Notes under the pieces: model-generated
The model's input: only the letters and a program-made list of their open reading frames with translations
Database searches by the model: none
What the model was told of the DNA's origin: nothing
Program-made: the position numbers and the translations under genes
Source: Vibrio lentus
GTDB taxonomy: Bacteria > Pseudomonadota > Gammaproteobacteria > Enterobacterales > Vibrionaceae
Assembly (NCBI RefSeq): GCF_030409755.1
Contig: NZ_JAUFQE010000002.1
Coordinates: forward strand, 3,596,001-3,660,000
Length of the DNA stretch: 64,000 nt
Direction of reading: 5' to 3'
Shown here: positions 9,457 to 19,330 of the stretch, piece after piece
Layout: every line of letters starts with the position of its first letter
Numbering within the stretch: the first letter of the stretch is position 1

Positions 9457-11916
9457 ATGCGCGTTTTAAAGTTTGGAGGTTCATCATTAGCTGATGCAGA
9501 TCGTTTTTTACGAGCAGCAGATATCATCGCTAATAATGCCCAGCAAGAAGAGCTAGCCGTTGTACTATCGGCTCCAGGAAAAACGACTAATAAGCTGGTT
9601 GCTGTTATTGAAGCAGCACTAAAAAATGGTGAAGCGGATGTACAGATCACTGAGATCGAATCATCATTCGCTGCATTGTTTGCAGAGATTCAAGCGGTAT
9701 TGCCGTCAGTTGATGGCGCTGCGTTTCAAGAGCAGGTCGATACCTCTCTTGCTCAACTTAAGCAGTTCGTGAATGGTATTAACTTACTGGGCATGTGCCC
9801 GAACCATGTTAATGCTCGCATCATCAGTAAAGGTGAGCGAATCTCGATTCAGTTAATGAAAGCGGTATTAGAAGCGAAAGGTCAGCCAGCAAGCCTGATT
9901 GACCCAGTTCAATACCTGTATGCTAAAGGTGACCACCTTGAAGCGATGGTTGATGTGGACATTTCTACACAGAACTTCCGTCAATCGCCACTTCCACAAG
10001 GCCACGTTAACATCATGCCTGGCTTTACAGCAGGTAACGAAAAAGGTGAGCTAGTCACACTAGGTCGTAATGGTTCAGACTACTCTGCGGCTGTATTGGC
10101 AGCGTGTCTGCGTGCTGATTGTTGTGAGATCTGGACTGACGTCGATGGCGTTTACAACTGTGACCCACGCTTAGTGGATGATGCCCGTCTTCTTAAATCA
10201 CTTAGCTACCAAGAAGCGATGGAGCTTTCTTACTTCGGTGCTTCAGTTCTACACCCGAAAACAATCGCACCTATCGCACAATTCCATATTCCATGTCTGA
10301 TCAAAAACAGCTTCAACCCACAGGGTGCCGGCACTTTGATTGGCCAGGACACTGGCGAAGATAACCTAGCGATTAAAGGTATCACTACGCTAAGTGACCT
10401 AACGATGGTTAACGTCTCAGGCCCAGGTATGAAGGGCATGGTAGGCATGGCGAGTCGTGTATTCGGCGCGATGTCTTCTGCAGGCGTTTCAATTGTCCTT
10501 ATTACTCAATCTTCTTCTGAGTACAGCATCAGCTTCTGCATTGAATCGGCTGACAAAGTGAAAGCGAAACAAGTGTTATCAGATGCGTTTGAACTTGAAC
10601 TTAAAGATGGCCTATTAGAGCCCGTTGAGTTCATGGATGATGTTGCGATTGTGACGCTGGTGGGTGACGGTATGCGTACATCACGTGGTGTTGCTTCTCA
10701 GTTCTTCTCTTCTTTAGCAGAAGTGAACGTCAATATTGTTGCTATTGCTCAAGGTTCTTCTGAGCGCGCTATCTCTGCGGTTATCCCTGAAGATAAAATC
10801 TCAGAAGCAATCAAAGCGTGTCACGAAAACCTATTCAACTCTAAGCACTTCCTTGACGTATTCGTCGTTGGTGTTGGCGGTGTTGGTGGTGAGCTTGTTG
10901 ACCAAATCCAACGTCAACAAGGCAAACTGGCTGAAAAAGGCATCGTGATTCGCGTATGCGGCCTAGCAAACAGCAAAGGTTTGTTACTAGACAGCGACGG
11001 TCTACCGCTAGAACAGTGGCGTGATCGTATGTCGAGTGCGACAGAAGAGTTTAGCCTAGCGCGCTTAGCGGCACTTGTTCAACGTAACCACATTATCAAC
11101 CCAGTGTTGGTTGATTGTACGTCTAGCGAAGGTATTGCTGGACAATACGCAGATTTCCTAGCGGCTGGTTTCCACGTTGTAACACCAAACAAAAAAGCCA
11201 ACACGGCAAGCATGGCTTACTACCATCAGCTTCGTGAAGTGGCACGTAACTCTCGTCGTAAGTTGATGTACGAGACAACAGTAGGCGCAGGTCTACCGGT
11301 AATCGAAAACCTACAGAACCTAATCTCTGCAGGTGATGAGCTTGAGAAGTTCAACGGTATTCTTTCTGGTTCACTGTCTTACATCTTCGGCAAACTTGAT
11401 GAGGGTATGACACTCAGTCAAGCAACCAACATTGCTAAAGATAACGGCTTCACTGAACCGGATCCTCGTGATGATCTGTCTGGTATGGACGTTGCGCGTA
11501 AGCTGCTTATTCTTGCTCGTGAAGCGGGTATGGCACTTGAGCTTGAAGATGTTGAAGTTGACCAAGCATTGCCACCGGGTTTTGATGATTCAGGTACGGT
11601 TGACGAGTTCATGGCTCGCTTGCCAGAAGCGGATGCATACTTCAAAGAGCAGTCAGCTATCGCAGCAGAAGAAGGCAAAGTACTTCGTTATGTGGGTGAA
11701 ATCGCTGAAGGTAAATGTAAGGTTCGTATCGCAGCAGTTGATGGCGACGACCCAATGTTTAAGATTAAAGATGGCGAGAACGCTCTGGCATTCTACAGCC
11801 GTTACTACCAGCCAATCCCACTTGTTTTGCGTGGCTACGGTGCAGGTACTGAAGTTACAGCAGCAGGCGTATTCTCTGATGTGATGCGTACTCTTGGTTG
11901 GAAATTAGGAGTTTAG
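9457..11916 (+). CDS. thrA: Bifunctional aspartokinase I / homoserine dehydrogenase I
   Basis: An 819-residue bifunctional enzyme catalysing the first and third steps of threonine synthesis, matching E. coli ThrA (820). I chose the ATG at 9457 ([13 protein letters not shown]) because GGAG at 9447-9450 sits six bases upstream; an in-frame ATG at 9445 has no such site. The aspartokinase domain covers about residues 1-290 ([21 protein letters not shown]). Two ACT-type regulatory domains lie at about 310-460, where threonine feedback is expected. The homoserine dehydrogenase domain covers about 465-819, with the Rossmann motif [11 protein letters not shown] and TPNKKANT. It is the first structural gene after the attenuator. 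Confidence 0.97.
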   Translation: MRVLKFGGSSLADADRFLRAADIIANNAQQEELAVVLSAPGKTTNKLVAVIEAALKNGEADVQITEIESSFAALFAEIQAVLPSVDGAAFQEQVDTSLAQLKQFVNGINLLGMCPNHVNARIISKGERISIQLMKAVLEAKGQPASLIDPVQYLYAKGDHLEAMVDVDISTQNFRQSPLPQGHVNIMPGFTAGNEKGELVTLGRNGSDYSAAVLAACLRADCCEIWTDVDGVYNCDPRLVDDARLLKSLSYQEAMELSYFGASVLHPKTIAPIAQFHIPCLIKNSFNPQGAGTLIGQDTGEDNLAIKGITTLSDLTMVNVSGPGMKGMVGMASRVFGAMSSAGVSIVLITQSSSEYSISFCIESADKVKAKQVLSDAFELELKDGLLEPVEFMDDVAIVTLVGDGMRTSRGVASQFFSSLAEVNVNIVAIAQGSSERAISAVIPEDKISEAIKACHENLFNSKHFLDVFVVGVGGVGGELVDQIQRQQGKLAEKGIVIRVCGLANSKGLLLDSDGLPLEQWRDRMSSATEEFSLARLAALVQRNHIINPVLVDCTSSEGIAGQYADFLAAGFHVVTPNKKANTASMAYYHQLREVARNSRRKLMYETTVGAGLPVIENLQNLISAGDELEKFNGILSGSLSYIFGKLDEGMTLSQATNIAKDNGFTEPDPRDDLSGMDVARKLLILAREAGMALELEDVEVDQALPPGFDDSGTVDEFMARLPEADAYFKEQSAIAAEEGKVLRYVGEIAEGKCKVRIAAVDGDDPMFKIKDGENALAFYSRYYQPIPLVLRGYGAGTEVTAAGVFSDVMRTLGWKLGV

Positions 11917-11918
11917 GA

Positions 11919-12890
11919 ATGAGTTCAAGTGATATGGATGTTGTCGTTTATGCTCCCGCATCAATCGGCAATGTCAGTGTAGGTTTTGATGTGCTGGGGG
12001 CCGCTGTGTCTCCAGTTGATGGCACATTGCTTGGTGACCGAGTAATGGTTAAAGCCGGTGATGAACCATTCTCGCTAAAAACAGCAGGCAGCTTTGTTTC
12101 TAAGCTGCCAACTGAAACCAAAGAAAATATTGTCTACGACTGCTGGGTTGTGTTCTCTCGCGAGTTAGATAAGAAAGGTATCTCAGTTAAGTCTTTAGAT
12201 ATGACGCTAGAGAAGAACATGCCTATCGGCTCTGGTTTAGGGTCGAGTGCATGTTCAATTGTCGCAGCGCTTGATGCCTTGAACCGTTTTCATGGCCAAC
12301 CGTTGAATGAAACTGAACTGCTTGCTCTTATGGGTGAAATGGAAGGTAAGATTTCAGGTGGCATACATTACGATAACGTTGCGCCATGTTACCTTGGTGG
12401 TGTGCAATTAATGTTGGAAGAGCTTGGCATTATTAGTCAAGAGGTTCCATGTTTTGACGATTGGTATTGGGTAATGGCGTACCCAGGCATCAAGGTCTCA
12501 ACGGCTGAAGCGCGAGAGATCTTGCCTTCTCAGTATCGCCGTCAAGATGTGATTGCTCATGGTCGTCATTTAGCGGGCTTTATTCATGCTTGTCACTCTG
12601 GTCAGCCGGAGCTAGCCGCTAAGATGATCAAAGACGTGATTGCTGAACCATATCGTGAGAAACTGCTTCCAGGGTTTGCTGATGCACGCAAATATGCAAC
12701 GTCAGCAGGAGCATTAGCTACTGGAATTTCTGGTAGTGGCCCAACGCTATTTAGCATTTGCAAAGAACAAGATGTCGCCGAGCGTGTTGCACGCTGGTTA
12801 GAACAAAATTACGTACAAAATGAAGAAGGATTCGTCCACGTTTGTCGCTTAGATAAACAAGGTTCGATCGTTACAGGAAGTGAGTTATGA
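11919..12890 (+). CDS. thrB: Homoserine kinase
   Basis: A GHMP-family kinase of 323 residues that phosphorylates homoserine for ThrC. The ATP-binding loop is [13 protein letters not shown], the N-terminal motif is [14 protein letters not shown], and a C-terminal GHMP motif is [11 protein letters not shown]. The start at 11919 has AGGAG ending seven bases upstream, two bases after the thrA stop. An ATG at 11934 would give the about 318-residue form usual in vibrios, but its ribosome-binding site is weak. It overlaps thrC by four bases (ATGA), indicating translational coupling. Confidence 0.95.
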   Translation: MSSSDMDVVVYAPASIGNVSVGFDVLGAAVSPVDGTLLGDRVMVKAGDEPFSLKTAGSFVSKLPTETKENIVYDCWVVFSRELDKKGISVKSLDMTLEKNMPIGSGLGSSACSIVAALDALNRFHGQPLNETELLALMGEMEGKISGGIHYDNVAPCYLGGVQLMLEELGIISQEVPCFDDWYWVMAYPGIKVSTAEAREILPSQYRRQDVIAHGRHLAGFIHACHSGQPELAAKMIKDVIAEPYREKLLPGFADARKYATSAGALATGISGSGPTLFSICKEQDVAERVARWLEQNYVQNEEGFVHVCRLDKQGSIVTGSEL

Positions 12891-14173
12891 AGCTGTACAA
12901 CATCAAAGAAAACGATGAGCAAGTCTCTTTTGGCCAAGCCGTTCGTCAAGGTCTAGGTCGTAATCAAGGTCTATTTTTCCCATCAGAGCTGCCTAAGTTC
13001 GATGACATCGATGCACTACTTGCAGAGGACTTTGTCCCTCGTAGTTCAAAGATTCTTTCTGCTCTAATTGGTGATGAGTTACCAAAGGAACAGATTGATC
13101 AATTAGTGGATGCGGCATTCCAATTCCCAGCACCGATCAACCAAGTGAAAGATGGTGTTTACGCACTTGAACTGTTTCACGGTCCAACGTTAGCATTTAA
13201 AGATTTCGGTGGCCGTTTTATGGCTCAATCTTTGGCTGCGGTTTCTGATGGCGGTCAAATCACTATCTTAACGGCTACATCGGGTGATACTGGCGCGGCG
13301 GTTGCGCATGCTTTTTACGGCATGGAAAACATCAACGTTGTTATCCTATACCCGAAAGGCAAGATCAGCCCACTGCAAGAAAAGCTATTCTGTACGTTAG
13401 GTAAGAACATCCACACTGTAGCGATTGATGGCGATTTTGATGCGTGTCAGGCATTAGTAAAAGACGCGTTTGACGACGCTGAATTGCGCAAAGAGATTGG
13501 CTTAAACTCAGCTAACTCAATCAACATCAGCCGTTTGATGGCTCAGATCTGTTACTACTTTGAGGCGGCTTCTCAGCTAACCAAAGAGCAACGTGAAAAT
13601 CTGGTTATCTCTGTACCAAGTGGTAACTTTGGTAACCTAACTGCGGGTCTATTAGCGAAAGCGCTAGGCTTGCCGGTTAAACGCTTCATTGCAGCAACCA
13701 ACGAAAACGACACGGTTCCTCGTTACCTAGAAACAGGTGAATGGGCTCCAAAACCAACGGTTGCGACAACATCGAACGCGATGGATGTAAGCCAACCAAA
13801 CAACTGGCCACGTATCGAAGAGCTTTGCCAACTGAAAGGTTGGGGACTGGATACTTTGGGTAAAGGTAAAGTATCTGATGAGCAGAGTGCTGAATCAGTA
13901 CGCGACCTAAAAGCTCAAGGCTACCTGTGTGAACCTCATGGTGCGATTGCTTACCGTCTATTGGAAGAGCAACTGCAAGAGAATGAGACTGGCCTGTTCT
14001 TGTGTACGGCACACCCGGCTAAATTCAAAGAAGTGGTTGATGACATCTTAGGTACTGACATTGAACTTCCTGGCCCGCTGGCTAAGCACGCGGTGATGGA
14101 GTTGTTGTCTGAAGACCTAGACAATGATTTTGAAGCTTTGAAAGTGGTACTTCGCCGAGTTCAACCAGCTTAA
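12887..14173 (+). CDS. thrC: Threonine synthase
   Basis: A 428-residue PLP enzyme converting O-phosphohomoserine to threonine, the same size as E. coli ThrC. The PLP-binding Lys lies in [13 protein letters not shown], and the phosphate-binding stretches [14 protein letters not shown] and [12 protein letters not shown] are present. The start overlaps the thrB stop by four bases. A strong terminator follows, closing the thrLABC operon. Confidence 0.97.
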   Translation: MKLYNIKENDEQVSFGQAVRQGLGRNQGLFFPSELPKFDDIDALLAEDFVPRSSKILSALIGDELPKEQIDQLVDAAFQFPAPINQVKDGVYALELFHGPTLAFKDFGGRFMAQSLAAVSDGGQITILTATSGDTGAAVAHAFYGMENINVVILYPKGKISPLQEKLFCTLGKNIHTVAIDGDFDACQALVKDAFDDAELRKEIGLNSANSINISRLMAQICYYFEAASQLTKEQRENLVISVPSGNFGNLTAGLLAKALGLPVKRFIAATNENDTVPRYLETGEWAPKPTVATTSNAMDVSQPNNWPRIEELCQLKGWGLDTLGKGKVSDEQSAESVRDLKAQGYLCEPHGAIAYRLLEEQLQENETGLFLCTAHPAKFKEVVDDILGTDIELPGPLAKHAVMELLSEDLDNDFEALKVVLRRVQPA

Positions 14174-14221
14174 TCTGGTAGAGCACTAGAAGTGCAGACC
14201 TGTATAATTTAGGTCGTTGAG

Positions 14222-14256
14222 AGAAAGGTGAATGAGTAATCATTCACCTTTTTTAT
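14222..14256 (+). terminator. Terminator after thrC
   Basis: Stem AAAGGTGAATGA paired with TCATTCACCTTT around a short loop, followed by a T-run. Confidence 0.9.
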
Positions 14257-14362
14257 TGCCTGAGTGATTTTTAGAAGTAAGCTCTAGTGAAGTATTTTCT
14301 TCAGCTTGATGGGGTTGACTCAAGCTCGGTAACTGAACCAAAGTTTAATAGAAAGGGGTAGT

Positions 14363-15022
14363 ATGAATTTTTTGATTTTTCTTGGATCTGTACGTGAGAG
14401 CACACCGCCAAGACCTGCTCGATTAGGGATGAGAGTCAGTAAAGCGTGTGAAAAGTTACTAGTGGAGAAACATTCTGAGCATACGGTCGAAATCATCGAT
14501 CCTTTGAATTACGATTTTGGCGATGTGTTTAAGCCTGAGTTTTCATATCATCGTTCTAAAGTGCCAGCACATCTTGCAGAATTAGCCGACAAGATCGCAA
14601 AGGCTGACGGCTACGTGATGGTTAGCCCGGAATACAATCATTCGATGAGCCCAGCGCTAGCGAATATTCTCAATCATTTTGGCAGCTCGTTATTTTCATA
14701 TAAGCCGAGTGCGATTGTGACTTACTCTGCGGGTCAATGGGGCGGGGCAAGAGCATCCGTTTCGATGCGAACCTTCTTATCAGAGTTAGGTTGTTTACCG
14801 GTTTCTGCGATGATTCATCTTCCTAAAGCACAAGAAGTGTTTGATGAAGAGGGCTGCGTTGTTCAAGAGTCAGAACAAGCGCAATGGGATGAGTACATGA
14901 ACCGAACCTTCCATCAACTGATGTGGTGGGCACAAGGGGCGGCGTTGCAAAGAGAAAATATTAATCCAACTGCTTTAGCGAAAGCCTTCACCAAAGATCC
15001 TTCTCAACGAAATGCGCCATAA
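14363..15022 (+). CDS. NADPH-dependent FMN reductase family flavoprotein
   Basis: A 219-residue flavodoxin-fold protein. The N-terminal phosphate-loop region FLGSVRESTPPRPARLG and the central PEYNHSMSPALANILN are hallmarks of the NADPH-dependent FMN reductase / azoreductase-like family. GQWGGARASVSMRTFLSELG matches the later flavin-binding segment. It probably binds FMN and reduces small electron acceptors in the cytoplasm; the substrate cannot be read. GAAAGGGG lies just before the ATG. It stands alone, between the thr terminator and the grcA 3' remnant. Confidence 0.88.
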   Translation: MNFLIFLGSVRESTPPRPARLGMRVSKACEKLLVEKHSEHTVEIIDPLNYDFGDVFKPEFSYHRSKVPAHLAELADKIAKADGYVMVSPEYNHSMSPALANILNHFGSSLFSYKPSAIVTYSAGQWGGARASVSMRTFLSELGCLPVSAMIHLPKAQEVFDEEGCVVQESEQAQWDEYMNRTFHQLMWWAQGAALQRENINPTALAKAFTKDPSQRNAP

Positions 15023-15129
15023 CCCGATTTGATTGGTGGCAGTATTTGGTTAATTCTGAGTTAGCGTTGAGATACTTGGTTGATTTTGCGTTGAGATCGT
15101 TAGTAATAAGAAGTGGGTAATACCAAAAC

Positions 15130-15164
15130 TAAAAAAGCTTGGCCATTTCTGACCAAGCTTTTTA
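15130..15164. terminator. Bidirectional terminator serving native grcA
   Basis: Stem AAAAAGCTTGG paired with CCAAGCTTTTT, with A and T tracts on either side. It would end the leftward grcA transcript and the rightward reductase transcript. Confidence 0.85.
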
Positions 15165-15191
15165 AATCTTTAACGCTCTACTTTACTGAGA

Positions 15192-15362
15192 TTATAGAGA
15201 CTCAGTGAACGTACGTGCGATAACGTCACGTTGCTGTTCAGTAGTTAGAGAGTTGAAACGTACAGCGTAACCCGATACACGGATAGTTAGCTGTGGGTAG
15301 TTCTCTGGGTGAGCAACTGCATCTTCTAGCGTTTCACGCTTAAGAACGTTAACGTTTAGGTG
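15192..15362 (-). pseudogene. grcA: Native grcA 3' fragment (glycyl-radical domain), separated by the island
   Basis: The frame encodes the last 55-57 residues of autonomous glycyl radical cofactor GrcA (YfiD), including the radical-glycine motif [11 protein letters not shown] and the C-terminus TFTESL. It lacks the first about 70 residues, which lie 11 kb away at 26499-26711. The break falls at the His-Leu codons inside GGQHLNVN. The reading frame stays open into the island for about 38 more codons and even has an ATG there, but no ribosome-binding site was seen, so expression is doubtful. GrcA replaces the damaged radical domain of pyruvate formate-lyase. Joining this piece to the right-hand fragment gives a complete 125-residue protein, showing that the gene was intact before insertion. 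Confidence 0.93.
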
Positions 15363-15377
15363 TAAAGTTGGGGGTTT
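15357..15377 (+). repeat. Left attachment site: core TAGGTGT plus inner arm
   Basis: The core shared with the right end is 15357-15363. The inner arm, starting at 15363, reads TAAAGTTGGGGGTT and is an imperfect inverted copy of the right arm. The octamer TAAAGTTG also occurs at 19203-19210, at 26323-26330 and, inverted, at 19173-19180, all in non-coding island DNA. Confidence 0.8.
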
Positions 15378-15864
15378 GAAATTCACGAAAAAAGTGGAGG
15401 TTTTCTCGAAAAAATGATGACTTTCTGTTTTTTGGAAGATAAAAAACAAAAAAAGAAATCTATAGTTGAGCAACCAGAGGTTGAATCCGACCTTAGAACT
15501 TTACATGTGATTACAGGTGTAAAAAGTGTAAGTGGAAATCTATTTCTGTGGAATTATGCCTCGAATCGAACATTTCAAGCTGGAAGCTTGGTTGAAAATG
15601 GATGGCTTCACCACTGTACGGTGGAGGTAGTTGCATGATCAACACGAGGCTGAATTATTTACACATAATTGGCGCAATATGACCGCTGCTATTCTTTCTG
15701 AATGTGAGTTCTCGTTTTTATGAGGAGAGCGCCAAACTCGGCAATCATGCGAGGTGAAGACGCTACTAATTTAAGATTTATTTTTCGATGTATTCAAGAC
15801 TAACTCACTTTGGTTGTCCTGAGACCCGTTAAGGGTAAGTTTTGATTTTCATTTGACCTATAGT
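15364..15864. other. Island left end, no convincing gene
   Basis: About 500 bases. A 74-codon plus-strand frame at 15414-15638 has GGAGG 13 bases before its ATG, too far for a confident call, and its protein is not recognised. TGATGACT at 15415-15422 is a partial match to the motif repeated near the carried grcA. Nothing else could be supported. Confidence 0.5.
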
Positions 15865-15963
15865 TTACTTACGCAGCTCTTTGTAAAGTTTTACGCAAGA
15901 AGTGACTAGCACAACGATTGCCGTTGCGACTCTTACCGCCAAATACACACTGGCTAGATCCAT
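15865..15963 (-). CDS. Possible 32-residue membrane micro-protein
   Basis: A minus-strand frame of 32 codons starting at ATG 15963, with AAGGA six bases upstream, a good ribosome-binding site. The peptide has a hydrophobic core (VATAIVVLVTSCV) and a basic tail (KLYKELRK). That architecture resembles small type I toxin peptides such as TisB. No antisense RNA can be proven from sequence. A palindrome, CCAACTTTGAAGTTGG, lies upstream at 16057-16072. It may instead be a chance frame; the RBS and composition are the only support. Confidence 0.4.
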   Translation of the reverse strand: MDLASVYLAVRVATAIVVLVTSCVKLYKELRK

Positions 15964-16157
15964 GCTGTATCCTTGTTCTGAGGACTAGCAGAGCCACTCA
16001 GTACAAGTCATTGTTATCTGTTGAGAGTTTTACCTCTGTTCGCGGATAATTGCATTCCAACTTTGAAGTTGGGGCGAAGCGACACATTTAAATGGTTAAG
16101 TCTAGTGCGTGTCAGTGCTATGAATTAATTGAATAAATAAGTGTCAGAGTTCTTTGC

Positions 16158-16937
16158 TCAAAGATGTAGTTCCTGCTTCGCGAGGTTTTTAACGTACAGC
16201 ATTTGTTGATCTATCTCGTTCGATAGCCTTTCATACTCTTCTAATATGTGCTCGTACCATTCCCACATAGAGAGGCTCCCTTGTTCAGAGTTTTCCCATG
16301 TATATGAGTTATCTTTGAATTGGTGTGAAACTAGTTCTTTCAGGAAGGAGCTTACCTTTGCTATATCAGGAGATAAGTATATAGACTGTAACTCTATGTT
16401 ATTGATGGATATATTCAGGTTTTTGATATACTGCTTCTTTTTTAGTTCCAGCTCTGAAACATACTGTTCAGTATTGTATTTTCGATTGAATTTTTCCTTT
16501 TCCAATTTAATTTCTTGGTCAGCAGTTTCATAATAGTCTTTGACTTGCTCTTCTGGGTACATGTCTTCATCAATGCCAGAATAGCCACAGTTGTTTATGA
16601 AGATTTCGTAGTATGAGCCATCTACGGCCATACGGTCAGAAACATACTCTTTCATATCTAGAAGGTTCTTCCATACTTGGTCGTATGAAGCTTTCTTTGC
16701 TGCCCATACCTGCTGCATTGCCCATGACTTGTTTGCTAAATCGTCACGTATGCTTTCCACAATATCTGTATTCTTAATTAGTCTCTCGCGTATATCTTCA
16801 TTTTCTTCTGCTAAAGCTCGTAGTTTCCCTTTTTCTGGGAGATACCCATTCTTAAGATATCCAGTATAAATCGCCAGAATGATAGCTTGTACCGCAAGAA
16901 CAATTAAACCTATGACTGAGAAATCGGAAAAATTCAT
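16158..16937 (-). CDS. Membrane-anchored coiled-coil protein, partner of the Mrr-type nuclease
   Basis: A 259-residue protein with one N-terminal membrane segment (about residues 7-27) followed by a long, charged, mostly helical cytoplasmic part with likely coiled coils at about 35-75 and 135-180. I do not recognise a family. The start is well supported by AAGGAG seven bases upstream. It follows the nuclease gene by 37 bases on the same strand, so the two form an operon. The region is AT-rich compared with the core chromosome. As cargo of a mobile island beside a restriction-type nuclease it may be a sensor or anchor in an anti-phage pair; this is inference from context. Confidence 0.75.
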   Translation of the reverse strand: MNFSDFSVIGLIVLAVQAIILAIYTGYLKNGYLPEKGKLRALAEENEDIRERLIKNTDIVESIRDDLANKSWAMQQVWAAKKASYDQVWKNLLDMKEYVSDRMAVDGSYYEIFINNCGYSGIDEDMYPEEQVKDYYETADQEIKLEKEKFNRKYNTEQYVSELELKKKQYIKNLNISINNIELQSIYLSPDIAKVSSFLKELVSHQFKDNSYTWENSEQGSLSMWEWYEHILEEYERLSNEIDQQMLYVKNLAKQELHL

Positions 16938-16974
16938 ATTATCTCCTTATTGTGAGTTCTGACAGGGCAGCTAA

Positions 16975-17841
16975 CTACTGCTCTTCTGCGAACAGGAGCG
17001 AATCGAATTCTTCAATCTGAGAGTCATGTAACAAGTAAACTTGTTGAGAGTCAGCTAACTGGCGTGCAGACTTGGTAAAGTCATTATTTGTTACTACTAG
17101 TGCGAGATCTTTTTCATAGTAATCTCTAGCGGAAGAAACTTCTTGAACAGCTTTGTTTCCTACAGGCTTTGAGTACATTTTGCACTGGACTACCATACTA
17201 ACGCCATATTTTTCAGCTAGTACATCTGCTCCTTGATCTCCTGAGCCGCTAGTAGCGTAAGAGTCCCAACCTAGCTCAGTAAGTCTTTGTGATATCAGTT
17301 TCTCATACTCATATGGTGTAATATCATCGTTATCTTCTTGGTAGTTATCTGTATCACTTGAGGTCTCTGCTGCATCCCAAAGCACGGAAAAGACAGCGCT
17401 ACTCATCCCTAATAGTAAGTCACTTAAGTCATCAGTAAATAAATAGATCTCACCGTCAAATGACTTAGCAAGTTCTTTGTAATAGTTTGGAGCTGATTGA
17501 TATACGTAGTCTTCAATGGAGTACCTTCTTTTTTTTACAAATTTATCAATTTCCTTGTCAAAATCATCTGTATTTTTATCTCCATACTCATCAACATATG
17601 TTAGCTGCCTTTGCTTTCTTAGTAGAGGTTCAACGTAGTTATTTTCGATAAGCCAATACTCAAGTATCGCGGAGTTAATGTGAACAAGAACTATTGATTT
17701 GAAATCATCCCCTTCCTTAGTTTTACTTATGTCAAAATCGTGCTGGTTGAATCTTGTCCAAAATCCCTCTCCAGAAGCGATATCTTTGTCTAATTGCGCC
17801 AAGATATTTTGTTTAGAAAACTTATCTTCAAATAGAGACAT
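16975..17841 (-). CDS. Mrr-type restriction endonuclease-like protein
   Basis: A 288-residue protein with an Mrr-like PD-(D/E)xK nuclease domain in its last about 100 residues. It shows the N-terminal helix YEYEKLISQRLTELGW, then GSGDQGADV with D206, and VVQCK with Q219 and K221, the D-x(12)-QxK pattern of Mrr_cat domains. The N-terminal about 175 residues are unrecognised and acidic near 155-175. I chose ATG 17841 because AAAAGG lies four bases upstream; an in-frame ATG at 17856 has no such site. It is first in a two-gene operon with the membrane coiled-coil protein. Mrr-domain nucleases often restrict foreign or modified DNA, so a defence role is likely but unproven. Confidence 0.83.
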   Translation of the reverse strand: MSLFEDKFSKQNILAQLDKDIASGEGFWTRFNQHDFDISKTKEGDDFKSIVLVHINSAILEYWLIENNYVEPLLRKQRQLTYVDEYGDKNTDDFDKEIDKFVKKRRYSIEDYVYQSAPNYYKELAKSFDGEIYLFTDDLSDLLLGMSSAVFSVLWDAAETSSDTDNYQEDNDDITPYEYEKLISQRLTELGWDSYATSGSGDQGADVLAEKYGVSMVVQCKMYSKPVGNKAVQEVSSARDYYEKDLALVVTNNDFTKSARQLADSQQVYLLHDSQIEEFDSLLFAEEQ

Positions 17842-18066
17842 AAATCCTTTTAGCATTTTTTGGTTTCTCTTCTTGCTGTATTATGTAAACAATATAATAT
17901 TATTCTAAAGGTTAGTCATGTGATCTTGTTCGCATGGTTGTTAGGGAAGGGGCTTTACTAACGAATTGATAGTAAAGATATTATGGGCTTTTTACTGGAC
18001 TCAGGAATGCATCTTTATAGAAAGGGTGATTCCTGTTTAACAGTGCTTTCCGAACATAGATTACTA

Positions 18067-18949
18067 GGGCGTGTTGATCTTTCGTGAGTGTTTTTTGAAC
18101 AGCATGGTAAAGAGTTATAATTTGCTTCGCCAAAAGTAAAACCATAACCAATACCATGCCAAGAACAATGCTAACTGATATTCGCTGGGAACTGCTACTC
18201 CAAGTTATGAAAAGTACGGGTCGTATTTACGATAAAACTGAACATCGAATGACATTTGAAGGAATACTTTATCGAATGAGAACAGGCATTCCTTGGCGGG
18301 ATCTGCCCTCTGAGTTCGGAGAGTGGAGTACCGTTTACAGACGATTTAATCTTTGGTCAAAGAAAGGGGTTTTAGATAAACTTTTCAAAAGCTTATCTAG
18401 CATGGCAGATTTTGAATGGGTCTTTCTTGATGGCTCTATAGTTCGAGCGCATCAGCATAGTACAGGTGCAGCGACTGAAAGCTCAGAGCAAATAGGAAAA
18501 AGTCGCGGGGGCAACTCAACCAAAATTCACTTAGCCGTGGATAGTGGTGGCCTGCCGATTTGCTTTGATTTATCAGAAGGACAACGCCACGATATAGTGC
18601 ATGCCGAAAGCTTAGTTGAGCAACTCGATGAAGTGAATACCATCGTTTGTGATAAAGGATATGACAGCGAACCTTTCCGCATTTTTGTTAAGGAACGTGG
18701 CGGAGAAACAGTAATTGCTAAACGCAATTACGGACAAGATATAGACAAAGACAGTATGGATTGGTGTCTATACAAGTATCGTCACTTGGTCGAAAATGCC
18801 TTTGGGAGAATTAAGCATTATCGAGCTATTTCAATTAGATATGACAAGCTAGAAAGGAATTATGCCAGCATGTTATCGCTGGCATTCATGTTAATGTGGT
18901 TACCGATGTATTGTTGAACGCGAAATGTACAGCAAAGATCAACACGCCC
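18067..18949 (+). mobile_element. IS5-family insertion sequence inside the island
   Basis: About 883 bp with perfect 16-bp terminal inverted repeats, GGGCGTGTTGATCTTT on the left and its complement on the right. Both sides are flanked by TA, or CTAG if the end G is counted in the target. One transposase gene fills it. Removing the element and one target copy joins short flanking reading frames on the minus strand, suggesting that it landed in or beside a small gene. Confidence 0.88.
18156..18917 (+). CDS. IS5-family transposase
   Basis: A 253-residue DDE transposase encoded in a single frame. The N-terminal stretch RMRTGIPWRDLPSEFGEWST is typical of the family. Catalytic residues appear as Asp in FLDGSIVRAHQH, Asp in VCDKGYDSE, and Glu in LVENAFGRIKHYRAI. 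It seems complete and possibly active, since both inverted repeats are intact. The ATG at 18156 gives the usual start (MPRTMLTDIRWE); the upstream AACCATAACC has no strong ribosome-binding site. Confidence 0.92.
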   Translation: MPRTMLTDIRWELLLQVMKSTGRIYDKTEHRMTFEGILYRMRTGIPWRDLPSEFGEWSTVYRRFNLWSKKGVLDKLFKSLSSMADFEWVFLDGSIVRAHQHSTGAATESSEQIGKSRGGNSTKIHLAVDSGGLPICFDLSEGQRHDIVHAESLVEQLDEVNTIVCDKGYDSEPFRIFVKERGGETVIAKRNYGQDIDKDSMDWCLYKYRHLVENAFGRIKHYRAISIRYDKLERNYASMLSLAFMLMWLPMYC

Positions 18950-18993
18950 TAGCTATTTCACTTTTTTCTTCTACATCTTCCATCGTAACTCCC

Positions 18994-19160
18994 TTAGCCA
19001 AAGGTAAAGCCAAGAGCTACGGCTGTGTGTGAGATATCAACCATTGCAGCTAATTTACGTGGAGACACCTTACCCCCTCTGTTTCCAGTTGGTTATCGCA
19101 CCTAGAGAACAGTAGTGTTTGTCTATCTTGTGCTGCTGTTACGCAAGCAGTCATCCATTT
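18994..19160 (-). pseudogene. Decayed Cro-like regulator remnant
   Basis: Read leftward, different frames give pieces of a small Cro/YdaS-type repressor: ITNWKQRGG, broken by a stop, then VSPRKLAAMVDISHTAVALG in another frame. In Cro-like proteins these pieces are contiguous (turn, recognition helix, then SP-K). The mixture of frames indicates a frameshifted relic between the IS and the recombinase promoter region. It could be a former island repressor. The assignment rests on short motifs only. Confidence 0.35.
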
Positions 19161-19172
19161 TCGTGTTCCTTA

Positions 19173-19234
19173 CAACTTTACACATAAGTAAAATTTAATG
19201 CGTAAAGTTGCTTATCAAAAGTAGGTCATCAAAA
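19173..19234 (+). promoter_or_regulatory. Operator-like region upstream of the recombinase operon
   Basis: An inverted repeat AACTTTACaCAT (19174-19185) and ATGcGTAAAGTT (19199-19210), separated by 13 bases, includes two copies of the TAAAGTTG octamer found at the left end. It is followed by AGGTCATCAAAA (19223-19234), an exact complement of the motif repeated near the carried grcA. It lies about 100 bases before gmtY and probably contains promoter and regulator sites. Confidence 0.55.
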
Positions 19235-19330
19235 TGTGACCAAAGTAGACTGTTTGCCTTTCTTTTCTGTTGCTGCCTTGTGGTTTTTAAATGCTTGGAT
19301 GTAATATTGAGGTTGGTGGTTTTCTTGGAA

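Noticed and set aside
11432..11884. 150-codon plus-strand frame inside thrA
   Set aside because: Shadow in a different frame of the homoserine dehydrogenase domain.
15192..15473. Fusion frame joining island DNA to the grcA C-terminus as a possible functional gene
   Set aside because: The added 38 residues come from AT-rich island end DNA, and there is no ribosome-binding site near the ATG; treated as a remnant.
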